A DNA stretch of 64,000 nt from Streptomyces niveus (GTDB taxonomy: Bacteria > Actinomycetota > Actinomycetes > Streptomycetales > Streptomycetaceae), in assembly GCF_002009175.1 (NCBI RefSeq), contig NZ_CP018047.1, forward strand, positions 3,038,001 through 3,102,000, given 5' to 3'. Under the pieces are notes generated by a model, which ran no database searches, had not been told where the DNA came from, and was given only the letters and a program-made list of their open reading frames with translations. Shown piece by piece: positions 39,240 to 54,091 of this stretch; positions within the stretch are counted from its first letter, which is position 1; each line of letters begins with the position of its first letter. A program made the translations under genes and the position numbers.

Positions 39240-39710
39240 CTACCAGCGGTAGTGCGCGAAGGCCTTGTTGGACTCGGCCATCTTGTGCGTGTCCTCACGC
39301 TTCTTGACCGAAGCGCCGAGGCCGTTGGAGGCGTCGAGCAGTTCGTTCATGAGGCGCTCGGTCATGGTCTTCTCGCGACGGGCGCGGGAGTAACCGACCA
39401 GCCAGCGCAGCGCGAGGGTGGAGGCGCGACCGGGCTTGACCTCGATCGGCACCTGGTAGGTGGCGCCGCCGACGCGGCGGGACTTGACCTCGAGAGACGG
39501 CTTGACGTTCTCAAGCGCGCGCTTCAGCGTGATGACCGGGTCGTTACCGGTCTTCTCGCGGAGGCCTTCCATGGCGCCGTAGACGATCCGCTCGGCGGTG
39601 GAACGCTTGCCGTTGAGCAGAAGCTTGTTGATCAGCGAGGTGACAAGAGGAGAACCGTAGACCGGGTCGATGATGACCGGGCGCTTCGGGGCAGGGCCCT
39701 TACGAGGCAT
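39240..39710 (-). CDS. rpsG: 30S ribosomal protein S7 (uS7)
   Basis: 156 residues, [20 protein letters not shown]; ends NKAFAHYRW as in other actinobacteria. Organises the 30S head. Three bases after rpsL. Confidence 0.97.
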   Translation of the reverse strand: MPRKGPAPKRPVIIDPVYGSPLVTSLINKLLLNGKRSTAERIVYGAMEGLREKTGNDPVITLKRALENVKPSLEVKSRRVGGATYQVPIEVKPGRASTLALRWLVGYSRARREKTMTERLMNELLDASNGLGASVKKREDTHKMAESNKAFAHYRW

Positions 39711-39713
39711 TGT

Positions 39714-40085
39714 TTACTTCTCCTTCTTGGCGCCGTAGCGGCTGCGGGCCTGCTTGCGGTTCTTGACACCCTGGGTGTCAAGGGAGCCGCGGATGATCTT
39801 GTAACGAACACCCGGCAGGTCCTTCACACGGCCACCACGCACGAGCACGATGGAGTGCTCCTGCAGGTTGTGTCCCTCACCCGGAATGTAAGCCGTGACC
39901 TCGATGCCGGAGGTCAGACGCACACGCGCGACCTTCCGCAGGGCGGAGTTGGGCTTCTTCGGGGTGGTCGTGAACACACGCGTGCAGACGCCGCGGCGCT
40001 GAGGGGAACCCTCAAGGGCGGGCGTCTTGTTCTTCTCGACCTTGTCCTGCCGGCCCTTCCGGACCAGCTGCTGGATCGTAGGCAC
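39714..40085 (-). CDS. rpsL: 30S ribosomal protein S12 (uS12)
   Basis: 123 residues, [20 protein letters not shown]. The decoding-centre loops [17 protein letters not shown] and [17 protein letters not shown] carry the wild-type Lys residues where streptomycin-resistance changes occur, so no such allele is seen. First gene of the str operon. Confidence 0.98.
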   Translation of the reverse strand: MPTIQQLVRKGRQDKVEKNKTPALEGSPQRRGVCTRVFTTTPKKPNSALRKVARVRLTSGIEVTAYIPGEGHNLQEHSIVLVRGGRVKDLPGVRYKIIRGSLDTQGVKNRKQARSRYGAKKEK

Positions 40086-40349
40086 TACTTCTCCGGTTTC
40101 TGTGTGCCGTCGGTAAAACTAACCTGGAACATTCGCCGACCCACGCGGTCGGGTGTGTCGAATACTGCAAGATCCCGCTGGAGGCGAGGAAAGCGCAGAT
40201 CACGGTGGCCTTTGTCCGAACTCGCCATGCGGTTGAGGACACGCACAGGAGCCCAGGCACACCCCAGGCACAAGGTCTGAGCGTACCTACCTCATCGACT
40301 CCGGTCAAAAAAGATGCGCCGCACCTGGTTTCGGATACCTCACACACGG
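40086..40349 (-). promoter_or_regulatory. str operon leader upstream of rpsL
   Basis: No gene. It must hold the rpsL promoter. The inverted repeat CCGACC-CACGC-GGTCGG at 40136-40152, followed by GTGTGTCG, is identical over 17 bases to the one upstream of rpsJ. Position is 50 bases before the rpsL start, so it is likely transcribed leader or promoter-proximal. Confidence 0.55.
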
Positions 40350-40389
40350 CCGATGGGCGGCCTCCCCAACCGGGGTGACCGCCCATCGG
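40350..40389 (-). terminator. Terminator of rpoBC
   Basis: Perfect 11-bp stem CCGATGGGCGG / CCGCCCATCGG, with an inner CCCC/GGGG pairing in the 18-base loop, 14 bases after the rpoC stop. Confidence 0.8.
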
Positions 40390-40403
40390 ACCGAACTCAC
40401 GTC

Positions 40404-44309
<3,906 letters not shown>

Positions 44310-44437
44310 TTGTCGTCAATCCCTCTTTCGGGGGTTCGAGCCCCCTCGCGTGAGCGAGAAATACGGGGCACTTCAGTCAATGGTCTGAACGGGTCCGGGG
44401 AGAGCCGGCCGGATACGGGATCCGGCCGGCCAACCCG

Positions 44438-47400
44438 TCAGACCTCTTCGACGCTGCTCGGCTCTCGCCGGGACAGGTCGATACCGAGCTCCTCCGCCGC
44501 GCGGAAGACGTCCTCGTCCGTGTCACGCATCTCGATGGACATGCCGTCCGAGGACAGAACCTCCACGTTGAGGCAGAGCGACTGCATCTCCTTGATGAGC
44601 ACCTTGAAGGACTCGGGAATGCCGGGCTCGGGGATGTTCTCGCCCTTGACGATGGCCTCGTAGACCTTCACGCGGCCGGTCACGTCGTCGGACTTGATCG
44701 TCAGCAGCTCCTGGAGGGCGTAAGCGGCGCCGTACGCCTCCAGCGCCCACACCTCCATCTCACCGAAGCGCTGGCCGCCGAACTGGGCCTTACCACCCAG
44801 CGGCTGCTGGGTGATCATGGAGTACGGACCGGTCGAGCGGGCGTGGAGCTTGTCGTCGACCAGGTGGTGGAGCTTGAGGATGTACATGTAGCCGATGGAC
44901 ACCGGCTCGGGGAACGGCTCACCGGAGCGGCCGTCGAACAGGTGCGCCTTGCCGGAGCCCTTGACCATCCGCTCGCCGTCGCGGTTCGGGATCGTGGCCT
45001 CGAAGAGACCGGAGATCTCGTCCTCGCGGGCGCCGTCGAAGACGGGTGTCGCGACGTTGGTGCCGGGCGCGACCTCGTCGGCGCCGATCGCCTTCAGCCG
45101 CTCCATCCAGTCCTCGCTGCCCTCGACCTTCCAGCCCTGGCTGGCGAGCCAGCCGAGGTGGATTTCGAGGACCTGTCCCGGGTTCATTCGGGACGGGACA
45201 CCGAGGGGGTTGAGGATGATGTCGACCGGGGTGCCGTCCTCCAGGAACGGCATGTCCTCGATCGGCAGGATCTTGGAGATGACGCCCTTGTTGCCGTGAC
45301 GGCCGGCGAGCTTGTCACCGTCGGTGATCTTGCGCTTCTGGGCGACGTAGACGCGGACCAGCTGGTTCACGCCCGGAGGAAGCTCGTCGCCCTCCTCGCG
45401 GTCGAAGACACGGACACCGATGATCTTGCCGGTCTCGCCGTGCGGCACCTTCAGCGAGGTGTCGCGGACCTCACGGGCCTTCTCACCGAAGATCGCGCGC
45501 AGCAGACGCTCTTCAGGCGTCAGCTCGGTCTCACCCTTGGGCGTGACCTTGCCGACGAGGATGTCCCCGGCCGTGACCTCGGCACCGATACGGATGATGC
45601 CGCGCTCGTCGAGGTCCGCGAGGACCTCTTCGGAGACGTTCGGGATGTCCCGGGTGATCTCCTCCGGGCCGAGCTTGGTGTCACGGGCGTCGACCTCGTG
45701 CTCCTCGATGTGGATCGAGGAGAGGACGTCGTCCTGCACCAGCCGCTGGCTGAGGATGATCGCGTCTTCGTAGTTGTGGCCCTCCCACGGCATGAACGCC
45801 ACGAGGAGGTTCTTGCCGAGCGCCATCTCGCCCTGCTCGGTGGCGGGACCGTCGGCGAGCACCTGGCTCTCGACGACCCGGTCACCCTCGGAGACGACGA
45901 CCTTCTGGTTGACGGAGGTGCCCTGGTTGGAGCGGGAGAACTTGGCGATGCGGTACGTGGTGTACGTGCCGTCGTCGTTGGCGACGGTGATGTAGTCCGC
46001 GGAGACCTCCTGGACCACACCTTCCTTCTCCGCCTTGATGACGTCACCCGCGTCGACCGCGCAGCGGTACTCCATGCCGGTGCCGACCAGCGGCGCCTCG
46101 GCCGTGATCAGCGGGACGGCCTGGCGCATCATGTTCGCGCCCATGAGGGCACGGTTGGCGTCGTCGTGCTCCAGGAACGGGATCATCGCGGTCGCGACCG
46201 ACACCATCTGGCGCGGCGAGACGTCCATGTAGTCGACGTCGTCGCCGGGGATGTAGTCGACCTCGCCGCCACGACGGCGGACCAGGACGCGCGGCTCGGT
46301 GAACCGCATGTCCTCGGAGAGCGTCGCGTTGGCCTGGGCGATGACGAAGCGGTCCTCCTCGTCGGCGGTCAGGTAGTCGACCTCGTCGGTGACCTGGCCC
46401 TCGACGACCTTGCGGTACGGCGTCTCGATGAAGCCGAACGGGTTGACCCGGCCGTACGAGGCGAGCGAGCCGATCAGACCGATGTTCGGGCCTTCCGGCG
46501 TCTCGATCGGACACATGCGGCCGTAGTGCGAGGGGTGCACGTCACGGACCTCGAAGCCGGCCCGCTCACGCGAGAGACCACCCGGACCGAGCGCGTTCAG
46601 ACGGCGCTTGTGGGTGAGACCCGAGAGCGGGTTGTTCTGGTCCATGAACTGCGACAGCTGGCTGGTGCCGAAGAACTCCTTGATGGAGGCGACGACCGGC
46701 CGGATGTTGATCAGCGTCTGCGGCGTGATCGCCTCGACGTCCTGGGTCGTCATGCGCTCACGCACGACGCGCTCCATCCTCGCCAGACCCGTACGGACCT
46801 GGTTCTGGATGAGCTCGCCCACGTTGCGCAGACGGCGGTTGCCGAAGTGGTCGATGTCGTCGGTCTCGACGATGATCTGCGTGCCGTTCTCGCCGACCGT
46901 CTCGGTCTCACCGGCGTGCAGCTTCACCAGGTACTTGATCGTGGCGATGATGTCGTCGGTGGTGAGCACACCGGCGTCCAGCGGCTCTTCCGCGCCGAGC
47001 TTCTTGTTCACCTTGTAGCGGCCGACCTTCGCGAGGTCGTAGCGCTTGGGGTTGAAGTAGAGGTTCTCGAGCAGCGTCTGGGCCGCCTCGCGGGTCGGGG
47101 GCTCGCCCGGACGCAGCTTGCGGTAGATGTCGAGCAGCGCGTCGTCCTGGCCCTGGGTGTGGTCCTTCTCCAGGGTGGCGCGCATCGACTCGTACTCGCC
47201 GAACTCCTCGAGGATCTGCTCGGTCGTCCAACCGAGAGCCTTGAGCAGGACGGTCACGGACTGCTTGCGCTTGCGGTCGATACGGACACCGACCATGTCG
47301 CGCTTGTCGATCTCCATCTCCAGCCAGGCACCCCGGGACGGGATGATCTTGGAGGAGAAGATGTCCTTGTCGGACGTCTTGTCGATCGAGGAGTCGAAGT

Positions 47401-47920
47401 AGACACCCGGCGAGCGCACGAGCTGCGTCACGACGACACGCTCGGTGCCGTTGATGACGAAGGTGCCCTTGTTGGTCATGAGCGGGAAGTCGCCCATGAA
47501 GACCGTCTGGGACTTGATCTCGCCGGTCTCGTTGTTGGTGAACTCGGCGGTGACGAAGAGCGGGGCCGCGTACGTGAAGTCGCGCTCCTTGCACTCGTCG
47601 ATCGAGTTCTTGGGAGGCTCGAAGCGGTGGTCGCGGAAAGTCAGCGACATCGACCCGGAGAAGTCCTCGATCGGGGAGATCTCCTCGAAGATCTCCTCCA
47701 GACCGGACTTCCTGGGGACGTCCTGCCCGTTCTCCAGAGCAGCCTCGACACGAGCCCTCCAGACGGCGTTGCCGAGCAGCCAGTCAAAGCTCTCGGTCTG
47801 CAGCGCGAGGAGGTTCGGAACCTCGAGGGGCTCCTTGATTTTTGCAAAAGAGATGCGCAGCGGGGCGGTGCTGGCGCCGTTGTTCGTATTCGTGGTCGAG
47901 GCGTTGCGCGAGGCGGCCAA
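44438..47920 (-). CDS. rpoB: DNA-directed RNA polymerase subunit beta
   Basis: 1160 residues from a TTG start ([20 protein letters not shown]), eight bases after AAGGA; this matches the Streptomyces family start, and the ten codons upstream to 47950 are considered leader. The rifampicin-binding cluster [20 protein letters not shown] is wild type. Catalytic subunit forming the RNA polymerase cleft with rpoC. Confidence 0.96.
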   Translation of the reverse strand: MAASRNASTTNTNNGASTAPLRISFAKIKEPLEVPNLLALQTESFDWLLGNAVWRARVEAALENGQDVPRKSGLEEIFEEISPIEDFSGSMSLTFRDHRFEPPKNSIDECKERDFTYAAPLFVTAEFTNNETGEIKSQTVFMGDFPLMTNKGTFVINGTERVVVTQLVRSPGVYFDSSIDKTSDKDIFSSKIIPSRGAWLEMEIDKRDMVGVRIDRKRKQSVTVLLKALGWTTEQILEEFGEYESMRATLEKDHTQGQDDALLDIYRKLRPGEPPTREAAQTLLENLYFNPKRYDLAKVGRYKVNKKLGAEEPLDAGVLTTDDIIATIKYLVKLHAGETETVGENGTQIIVETDDIDHFGNRRLRNVGELIQNQVRTGLARMERVVRERMTTQDVEAITPQTLINIRPVVASIKEFFGTSQLSQFMDQNNPLSGLTHKRRLNALGPGGLSRERAGFEVRDVHPSHYGRMCPIETPEGPNIGLIGSLASYGRVNPFGFIETPYRKVVEGQVTDEVDYLTADEEDRFVIAQANATLSEDMRFTEPRVLVRRRGGEVDYIPGDDVDYMDVSPRQMVSVATAMIPFLEHDDANRALMGANMMRQAVPLITAEAPLVGTGMEYRCAVDAGDVIKAEKEGVVQEVSADYITVANDDGTYTTYRIAKFSRSNQGTSVNQKVVVSEGDRVVESQVLADGPATEQGEMALGKNLLVAFMPWEGHNYEDAIILSQRLVQDDVLSSIHIEEHEVDARDTKLGPEEITRDIPNVSEEVLADLDERGIIRIGAEVTAGDILVGKVTPKGETELTPEERLLRAIFGEKAREVRDTSLKVPHGETGKIIGVRVFDREEGDELPPGVNQLVRVYVAQKRKITDGDKLAGRHGNKGVISKILPIEDMPFLEDGTPVDIILNPLGVPSRMNPGQVLEIHLGWLASQGWKVEGSEDWMERLKAIGADEVAPGTNVATPVFDGAREDEISGLFEATIPNRDGERMVKGSGKAHLFDGRSGEPFPEPVSIGYMYILKLHHLVDDKLHARSTGPYSMITQQPLGGKAQFGGQRFGEMEVWALEAYGAAYALQELLTIKSDDVTGRVKVYEAIVKGENIPEPGIPESFKVLIKEMQSLCLNVEVLSSDGMSIEMRDTDEDVFRAAEELGIDLSRREPSSVEEV

Positions 47921-48383
47921 GAGGGGGTCCTTCCGAGGGCTCGGACTCACTACGCGCGTACCGGTCCCGAGCTGGACAGAGCGGATGACTAGCCCGGAAA
48001 GGGCTGATCAGCCGACGATGTCATGCATGGGGGTGCCCCTGGTGACGGGCAGGGAGCAGCTAACAGGCAGCGCAAAGGGTCAGTGTAGCCACTTGGCACA
48101 CTGATGTCCAGGCCGGGTTCTGCGAGACCCTCGTTGTTCTCAACACCTTGTCTCAACTGCGTATCGACCCACGCCGTAGGCGCACAGCGATCCTGCCCTC
48201 TTCGTCGCCGATCCATGCCTCGGATTCGGATCGATATGGCGACGCGTCCTGAGAATTGCGCGCTGCGTGCGGTTCGTCAAGGCCCCCCGTCCCGTACGGA
48301 TCGTCACCCGTCGTACGGAAGCCACGGCGATGATCACCATACTCGCAGCCCACCGAAGAGCAAGGAACCCCTCGCGGCAACGC
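47921..48383 (-). promoter_or_regulatory. rpoB leader and promoter region
   Basis: No gene. A good promoter candidate on the minus strand: -35 TTGACG (48275-48280) and -10 AATTCT (48252-48257), spacer 17. That leaves an mRNA leader of about 320 bases before rpoB. The leader contains CGACCCACGCCGTAGG (48165-48180), a diverged version of the repeat found upstream of rpsJ and rpsL. Confidence 0.5.
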
Positions 48384-48419
48384 AGAAGGACGGTCACCCG
48401 TACGGGGGACCGTCCTTCT
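48384..48419 (-). terminator. Terminator of rplJL
   Basis: Perfect 12-bp stem AGAAGGACGGTC / GACCGTCCTTCT with a 12-base loop, 98 bases beyond the rplL stop and upstream of rpoB. The loop can extend pairing (CCCGTACGGG). Confidence 0.8.
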
Positions 48420-48517
48420 CGTCAACGCTGTGCACCTCGCGGTGCGGATCGCTGTCGGTCCGTCCCGCGGGCTCCTGTACGGCTCCCTGGGGCGGATGTC
48501 AGCGGGGTCCTACGAGG

Positions 48518-48898
48518 TCACTTGACCTCGACGGAGGCGCCGGCGGCCTTGAGGGACTCGGCAGCCTTCTCGGCGGCCTCCTTGGCGACCTTCTCGACGA
48601 CGGGCTTGGGGGCGCCGTCCACGAGGTCCTTGGCCTCCTTGAGGCCCAGCGAGGTGAGCTCACGCACGACCTTGATGACCTGGATCTTCTTCTCGCCGGC
48701 ACCCGTGAGGATGACGTCGAACTCGTCCTGGACCTCTTCTTCGACGACGACAGCGGCGCCACCGGCGGCGGCAGCGGCGACCGGCGCGGCGGCCTTGACG
48801 TCGAACTTCTCCTCGAACGCCTTCACGAAGTCGGAGAGCTCGATGAGGGTCAGGCTTTCGAACTGCGCGAGCAGGTCGTCCTGGGACAGCTTCGCCAT
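48518..48898 (-). CDS. rplL: 50S ribosomal protein L7/L12 (bL12)
   Basis: 126 residues. N-terminal dimerisation helices, Ala/Gly hinge ([16 protein letters not shown]), and C-terminal factor-binding domain [20 protein letters not shown]. Multi-copy stalk protein recruiting translation GTPases. Partner of L10 just upstream. Confidence 0.97.
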   Translation of the reverse strand: MAKLSQDDLLAQFESLTLIELSDFVKAFEEKFDVKAAAPVAAAAAGGAAVVVEEEVQDEFDVILTGAGEKKIQVIKVVRELTSLGLKEAKDLVDGAPKPVVEKVAKEAAEKAAESLKAAGASVEVK

Positions 48899-48982
48899 GG
48901 TGGCGGTCCTTCCACTAATTTCGGCAGGTGCCGGATGAATGTGAACGGCGGGCGTACGGGCCCGCCGCGACGCGGCGCCGAA

Positions 48983-49546
48983 CTACTCGGCGTCGGCCTC
49001 GGCGGGAGCCGGCGTACCGGCACCGCCCTGCTCGGCCTCACGCTTGGCGCGAAGGGCGTCCGCGGTACGGACGAACTCCGACAGCGGGGCCTGGAATGTC
49101 GCCGCGGCCTTGGCCATCGACGCCTTGATTCCACCGGCCACCTTGGCGAGCAGCACCTCGCGGGACTCGAGGTCCGCGAGCTTCTTGAACTCGTCGGCGC
49201 TGAGCGCCTTGCCATCAAGGACACCGCCCTTGATGACGAGGTTCGGGTTGTCCTTGGCGAAGTCACGAAGACCCTTCGCCGACTCCACCGGGTCACCGGT
49301 GACGAAGGCAACCGCCGTCGGACCCGCGAACAGGTCGTCCAGCGTGTTGATCCCGGCCTCGTTGGCCGCGATCTTGGTCAGCGTGTTCTTCACCACGGCG
49401 TACTGGGCGTTCGCACCGAGGGAACGGCGCAGCTCCTTGAGCTGCGCCACGGTGAGACCCCGGTACTCGGTCAGCACTGCGGCGTTCGAGCTGCGGAATT
49501 GTTCCGTCAGCTCGGCCACCGCGGCAGCCTTGTCGGGCCTTGCCAT
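48983..49546 (-). CDS. rplJ: 50S ribosomal protein L10 (uL10)
   Basis: 187 residues from ATG ([20 protein letters not shown]); the 26-codon upstream extension is the attenuator region. [20 protein letters not shown] is the rRNA-binding part; the C-terminal helix binds L12 dimers. The leader holds an attenuator, consistent with autoregulation by the L10-L12 complex. Confidence 0.96.
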   Translation of the reverse strand: MARPDKAAAVAELTEQFRSSNAAVLTEYRGLTVAQLKELRRSLGANAQYAVVKNTLTKIAANEAGINTLDDLFAGPTAVAFVTGDPVESAKGLRDFAKDNPNLVIKGGVLDGKALSADEFKKLADLESREVLLAKVAGGIKASMAKAAATFQAPLSEFVRTADALRAKREAEQGGAGTPAPAEADAE

Positions 49547-49592
49547 GAGCGTCGGCCTCCTTCCGGGTGATGAGGACCGCTCAGAAGGGGCC

Positions 49593-49680
49593 GAACAAAG
49601 CGAAACGCCCCGGCGCAGGCGCACGGGGCGTAGCTCAACCAGGACGGATCCTGGGAACTCTCCTCGGTCACCTACGCGGG
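49593..49680 (-). ncRNA. L10 leader with attenuator hairpin
   Basis: On the minus strand a hairpin CCAGGA-TCCG-TCCTGG (49639-49654 region) is followed by stem ACGCCCCG / CGGGGCGT (49624-49631 with 49605-49612), then TTTCGCTTTGTT. This is the layout of ribosomal L10 leaders, where the L10-L12 complex controls a terminator. The U-rich tail supports an attenuator. Exact limits uncertain. Confidence 0.6.
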
Positions 49681-49763
49681 TCGTCCGCTTCCAGCGGATC
49701 CTTCGGCCGCCCCACCCTCTTGCGAGAGCACGGCGACGACCAGCGGTCTTTGGCTTCTTCCGA

Positions 49764-49793
49764 AGAGTACGGGACGGGGTTCCCGTCAGGCAA
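49764..49793 (-). promoter_or_regulatory. Candidate rplJ promoter
   Basis: Minus-strand -35 TTGCCT (49788-49793) and -10 TACTCT (49764-49769), spacer 18, about 85 bases upstream of the L10 leader hairpin. Confidence 0.45.
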
Positions 49794-49867
49794 ATCGCCG
49801 AACTGGCCCGTAAACCGGTTCCGGGACCGGGATTCCCGGAACCGGGTTCGCGGACCGGACCGCGGGA

Positions 49868-50827
49868 TCAGATCCCGGAGTCGTCCGCGCCGGCGCCGGC
49901 CTCGCCGCCGAGGTCGCCCAGCATCTCGAAGAGGTCGACGGTGTCGCCGGCCGGCGGTGTCTGGACGGACGCCTTGGCGCCGTAGTCGCTGTACCGCGCG
50001 CTCATCTTCATTGCGCCCTGCGGGGAGTCCATCCCGACGTCCATCTTGACCGGGTAGTCGTCCTCGTTGACCCAGACCTCGATGTCGTACCCCTCGATGC
50101 CCGACTTGTCGATGCCGGCGAGCAGGTCCTTGCGCTCCTTGGCGCTGAGGACGTCGAGCGACTCGTTCGACTCGACCATCTCGGCGACCGTGAGCGTGCC
50201 CTTGTAGTGCTGGGCGTCGACCCCGTCGACCTTCTCGGAGCCGACGTGCTTCACGTTCGGCGAGTCCAGCAGCAGCGCGAGCTGCTGGGCCGGGTCCTGG
50301 TTCATGTTCTCCATGCCGCCGGTGAGCTCACTGGCGGCCGCGGGGTCGCCCGAGGCCTCCGCCGCGGCGGCGAGGTCCAGCTTCATCCAGCGCTTGCCGT
50401 CCATGTCCTTGGCCGCCTCGGCGCCCATGTCCATGTACATCGCGTTCTCGACCCACACCATCCGGATCTTGTCCGGGGCGTCGGGCTCGGCCTGCATCAT
50501 CGAGCCGGTCATGGTCATGTCCATCACCATGGGGTCCCAGCCCATGACGCCGGCCATCTCCATCTCGCCGCCCCCGGCGGCCCCCGCCGCGCCGGCGGGC
50601 ATCGACATCGTCATGCTGACCTTGGCGGACTTGGCCGCCGCCGTCTTCTCGTACGCCGCCGTCAGAACCTCGGTCACCGCCGAACGGGACTGCGGCTCCC
50701 CGCCGTTGGCCGCGGAACCGCCGGTCCTCTTCGTGTCCGAGTCGTCGCTCTGACAACCGGCCACACCCGCCACTACGGCCAGTGCCGTCAGCGAGACGCC
50801 AACACGCCCCCATGTCGACATGGTCAT
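49868..50827 (-). CDS. Methionine-rich lipoprotein, LppX/LprG-like
   Basis: 319 residues from ATG (MTMSTWGRVGVSLTALAVVA) after SD AAGGGGTGGGG. Lipobox VAGVAGC with acylated Cys25, then a Ser/Gly linker and a domain resembling the LppX/LprAFG lipoprotein family (EKVDGVDAQHYKGTLTVAEM, DYPVKMDVGM). Very Met-rich segment (MSMPAG..., MVMDMTMTGSMMQ) at ~80-140. Surface-anchored; ligand unknown, possibly lipid as in the mycobacterial family. Sits between rplA and rplJ, a conserved Streptomyces position. Confidence 0.85.
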   Translation of the reverse strand: MTMSTWGRVGVSLTALAVVAGVAGCQSDDSDTKRTGGSAANGGEPQSRSAVTEVLTAAYEKTAAAKSAKVSMTMSMPAGAAGAAGGGEMEMAGVMGWDPMVMDMTMTGSMMQAEPDAPDKIRMVWVENAMYMDMGAEAAKDMDGKRWMKLDLAAAAEASGDPAAASELTGGMENMNQDPAQQLALLLDSPNVKHVGSEKVDGVDAQHYKGTLTVAEMVESNESLDVLSAKERKDLLAGIDKSGIEGYDIEVWVNEDDYPVKMDVGMDSPQGAMKMSARYSDYGAKASVQTPPAGDTVDLFEMLGDLGGEAGAGADDSGI

Positions 50828-50968
50828 ACCCCACCCCTTTTTTCGATGTTCCTGGTTGAACGGTAACGCACACATCTGACAGCCCGCGCATGCGAAAACC
50901 GGCCCCGACACCTCAACAGAGGTGCCGGGACCGGCTCTTGACACGCGAATGCGCGACCGCCGTCAGTG

Positions 50969-51691
50969 TCAGACGGAGGCCGGGTCCTCCTCGACGAGGA
51001 GGTTACGAGTGCGGTTGGCGTCCAGCGGAATGCCGGGGCCCATCGTCGTCGCCAGGGTCGCCTTCTTGATGTAACGGCCCTTCGCGGCGGACGGCTTGAG
51101 ACGGAGGATCTCCTCCAGCGCCGCGGCGTAGTTCTCGACCAGCTTCGTCTCGTCGAAGGAGACCTTGCCGATGATGAAGTGCAGGTTCGAGTGCTTGTCG
51201 ACGCGGAACTCGATCTTGCCGCCCTTGATGTCGGTCACGGCCTTGGTGACATCGGGGGTGACGGTGCCGGTCTTCGGGTTCGGCATCAGACCACGCGGGC
51301 CGAGGACGCGGCCGAGCCGGCCGACCTTGCCCATGAGGTCCGGGGTGGCGACGACGGCGTCGAAGTCGAGACGGCCCTTCTGGACCTCTTCGATCAGCTC
51401 GTCGGAGCCGACGATGTCGGCGCCCGCGGCACGCGCTGCCTCGGCACGGTCACCGGTCGCGAAGACCAGGACCCGGGCGGTCTTGCCGGTGCCGTGCGGA
51501 AGGTTCACGGTGCCACGGACCATCTGGTCCGCCTTGCGCGGGTCGACGCCCAGACGCATGGCGACCTCGACGGTGCCGTCGAACTTGGTGGTGTTGGTGT
51601 CCTTGGCGATACGGACGGCCTCGAGCGGAGGATAGTTACGCTCCGCGTCGATCTTCGCGTCCGCGCTGCGGAGTGCCTTGCTGCGCTTCAC
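50969..51691 (-). CDS. rplA: 50S ribosomal protein L1 (uL1)
   Basis: 240 residues, [20 protein letters not shown]; the core [20 protein letters not shown] is the signature. Forms the mobile L1 stalk and represses the rplK-rplA operon in many bacteria. 97 bases after rplK. Confidence 0.97.
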   Translation of the reverse strand: MKRSKALRSADAKIDAERNYPPLEAVRIAKDTNTTKFDGTVEVAMRLGVDPRKADQMVRGTVNLPHGTGKTARVLVFATGDRAEAARAAGADIVGSDELIEEVQKGRLDFDAVVATPDLMGKVGRLGRVLGPRGLMPNPKTGTVTPDVTKAVTDIKGGKIEFRVDKHSNLHFIIGKVSFDETKLVENYAAALEEILRLKPSAAKGRYIKKATLATTMGPGIPLDANRTRNLLVEEDPASV

Positions 51692-51788
51692 TTCTGCTCC
51701 TGGTGGTTCATTCAGGTGTGGAGTTCGTGGTGCGGGCCGCGCATGGCCCTTCCACTTGGCGTGCCCGAGTGGGCTCGCCGGGCCGGTC

Positions 51789-52223
51789 TCAGCCCTCGAC
51801 CGTGATGCCCATCGAACGGGCGGTGCCGGAGATGATCTTCTCGGCGGCGTCCAGGTCGTTGGCGTTCAGGTCGGGCATCTTGGTCGTGGCGATGTCACGG
51901 ACCTGCGCACGCGTGAGCTTGGCGACCTTCTTGACGTGCGGCTCGCCGGAGCCCTTGTCCACACCCGCGGCCTTGAGGATCAGCTTCGCGGCCGGCGGAG
52001 TCTTGGTGATGAAGGTGAAGGAGCGGTCCTCGTAGACCGTGATCTCCACCGGCACGACCATGCCACGCTGCGACTCGGTCGCGGCGTTGTAGGCCTTGCA
52101 GAACTCCATGATGTTGACGCCGTGCTGGCCCAGCGCGGGGCCGACCGGCGGAGCCGGGTTGGCCGCGCCGGCCGAGATCTGGAGCTTGATGAGCCCCGTG
52201 ACCTTCTTCTTCTTGGGAGGCAT
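51789..52223 (-). CDS. rplK: 50S ribosomal protein L11 (uL11)
   Basis: 144 residues, [20 protein letters not shown] with the Pro-rich [21 protein letters not shown]-terminal domain that binds thiopeptides and release/elongation factors. In Streptomyces it is also needed for RelA activation. Follows nusG after 202 bases. Confidence 0.97.
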   Translation of the reverse strand: MPPKKKKVTGLIKLQISAGAANPAPPVGPALGQHGVNIMEFCKAYNAATESQRGMVVPVEITVYEDRSFTFITKTPPAAKLILKAAGVDKGSGEPHVKKVAKLTRAQVRDIATTKMPDLNANDLDAAEKIISGTARSMGITVEG

Positions 52224-52322
52224 TGCTCTCTCCGGGTCCTAGTGAGAGTGTTCCGGCCCAGTCATCCGGTCATCCGGATGCGGGCATACCGCGCAACGAT
52301 AACGGGTATAGCTGCACGGCCA

Positions 52323-52390
52323 AAAACCGAGCAGGTCAGACCTTCTCCCACGAGGAGGCGGAAACCCCCTGCGAGAGCCTGTCTGACCTG
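52323..52390 (-). terminator. Long hairpin with T-run between nusG and rplK
   Basis: Minus-strand stem CAGGTCAGAC / GTCTGACCTG (52381-52390 with 52332-52341, 39-base partly structured loop) followed by GGTTTTTGG. It could terminate secE-nusG or act as a leader/attenuator for rplKA. Confidence 0.5.
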
Positions 52391-52425
52391 GTCGGAAGTG
52401 GCTTACGAGCGCGCGGAACCGCGCG

Positions 52426-53313
52426 TCAGTTCTTCTGGATCTGGTCGAAGCTCAGCTCGACCGGAGTCTCGCGACCGAAGATCTCGACGAGGCCCTTGAC
52501 CTTCTTGGAGTCCGGGTTGATCTCGTTGATCGTCGCCTGGAGCGTCGCGAACGGACCGTCGGTGACGGTGACCGAGTCGCCGACCTCGAAGTCCAGCACC
52601 TGGACCTCGACCTTGCGGGACGGAGCCGGCTTGCCCTCGGCCTCGGCCGCCTCGCGCGCGGCCTTCTCCTCGGCCTCGGGGGCGAGCATCTTGACGATCT
52701 CGTCCAGCGTCAGCGGGTACGGGTCGTAGGCGTTGCCGACGAAGCCCGTGACGCCGGGGGTGTTCCGTACGACACCCCAGGACTCGTTCGTCAGGTCCAT
52801 CCGCACCAGGACGTAGCCCGGGAGCTTGTTCTGGCGGACGTTCTTGCGCTCGCCGTTCTTGATCTGGACGATCTCTTCCTCGGGCACCTCGGCCGAGTAG
52901 ATGAAGTCCTCGACGTTGAGCGAGACGGCGCGCTGTTCCAGGTTGGCCTTCACGCGCTTCTCGTAGCCCGCGTACGTGTGGATGACGTACCACTCGCCGG
53001 GCAGCCCGCGCAGCTCCTCGCGGAGCGCGGCGACCGGGTCGGCCGCTGCGGCGGGCTCTTCGACGAGCTCGACGTCGTCGCCGTCCTCGGCAGCCTCGTC
53101 CTCGTCGTCTTCGGCCTTGGGCGCGGCATCGGCGGCGTCCTCGTCCTCGACGTCCTCGACGTGCAGCGCCGACTCCTCGGCCGGCTCGCCGGCCTCTGCG
53201 TCAGCGGCTTCGGCCTGGTCTGGCTCGACAGCGTCCGCCGCCTCGACGATGTCGGTCTCGTCCTTACGGGACTCGACCGCCTCGTTGGCGTCGTTCAGGT
53301 TCGGGTCAGACAC
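52426..53313 (-). CDS. nusG: Transcription termination/antitermination factor NusG
   Basis: 295 residues. The NGN domain ([20 protein letters not shown]) starts near 107 and the KOW domain ([20 protein letters not shown]) is near the C-terminus. The first ~105 residues are an acidic, low-complexity extension ([20 protein letters not shown]) characteristic of Streptomyces NusG. Links RNA polymerase to Rho or to the ribosome. Confidence 0.96.
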   Translation of the reverse strand: MSDPNLNDANEAVESRKDETDIVEAADAVEPDQAEAADAEAGEPAEESALHVEDVEDEDAADAAPKAEDDEDEAAEDGDDVELVEEPAAAADPVAALREELRGLPGEWYVIHTYAGYEKRVKANLEQRAVSLNVEDFIYSAEVPEEEIVQIKNGERKNVRQNKLPGYVLVRMDLTNESWGVVRNTPGVTGFVGNAYDPYPLTLDEIVKMLAPEAEEKAAREAAEAEGKPAPSRKVEVQVLDFEVGDSVTVTDGPFATLQATINEINPDSKKVKGLVEIFGRETPVELSFDQIQKN

Positions 53314-53393
53314 GTTGGCTGCTTCTTCCTGGCTTCACGATGGGTGGAACATGCGGAAAGGGACGCCTGTGGGCGCCCTCCGCCTCCGCGGCT

Positions 53394-53684
53394 CTAGCCG
53401 AAGACGTACTTGACTACTCTCTGGAAGCCGTAGTCCATCACGGTCACCAGACCGATCATGACGACGACGAAGACGATCACGACAGTCGTGTAGGTCGTCA
53501 GCTGGTTGCGAGTCGGCCAGACGACCTTGCGCAGCTCCGCGACGATCTGACGGTAGAAGAGCGCGAGACGGCCCAGGGGGCCCTTCTTGCCGCGCTTACC
53601 ACCCTTGCGGGCCTTCTTGCCCGACTCTGCGGTCTCGTCATCGTCAGCATCAGGTTTGTCGATGGAGCCCACGGCGTCCGTCAC
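53394..53684 (-). CDS. secE: Preprotein translocase subunit SecE
   Basis: 96 residues. Acidic then Lys-rich N-terminus, amphipathic YRQIVAELRKVVWPTRNQLT, then one membrane helix (TTVVIVFVVVMIGLVTVMDY). Partner of SecY. Upstream of nusG, downstream of tRNA-Trp. Confidence 0.96.
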   Translation of the reverse strand: MTDAVGSIDKPDADDDETAESGKKARKGGKRGKKGPLGRLALFYRQIVAELRKVVWPTRNQLTTYTTVVIVFVVVMIGLVTVMDYGFQRVVKYVFG

Positions 53685-53792
53685 GCTCTCTCACCTGATT
53701 CCGGGTCGTGGCCGTGCCGCGCCCGGTGGAGCCGCACGGCAGTGCTTTTGAAGTACGTACATGCGCACACATCCTGGCGGAGGAGTGTGTAG

Positions 53793-53865
53793 CAGGGCCG
53801 GAGGGACTTGAACCCCCAACCGCTGGTTTTGGAGACCAGTGCTCTACCAATTGAGCTACGACCCT
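53793..53865 (-). tRNA. tRNA-Trp (anticodon CCA)
   Basis: 73 nt; acceptor stem AGGGTCG / CGGCCCT with one G-U pair, D-arm AGCTCAATTGGTAGAGC, anticodon loop CTCCAAA (CCA), T-loop GGTTCAAGTCC. CCA end not encoded. In the conserved actinobacterial position before secE. Confidence 0.95.
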
Positions 53866-54091
53866 TTGCGTTTTCCCCAACCTACCGCATCCGACCGGAA
53901 GCACGGTGTGTGCGGATCGGCGGTGGCGGGTGAGGGCCAACGACCAGTGAGTGTACGTGCTCGGGGGCCCGGCGTCGAACAGGTAACACCGGACCGGGTC
54001 TTGTCAGAACCTGTCCACTCTCCGTCCGCGAGCTGTCCGGTCGGCGAAACACCTGTGCTCAGGTCTCGGACGGTCTGGGACCATGGCCCGC

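Noticed and set aside
44843..47992. 1049-codon open frame antisense to rpoB
   Set aside because: Same antisense artefact; no SD, low-complexity translation.
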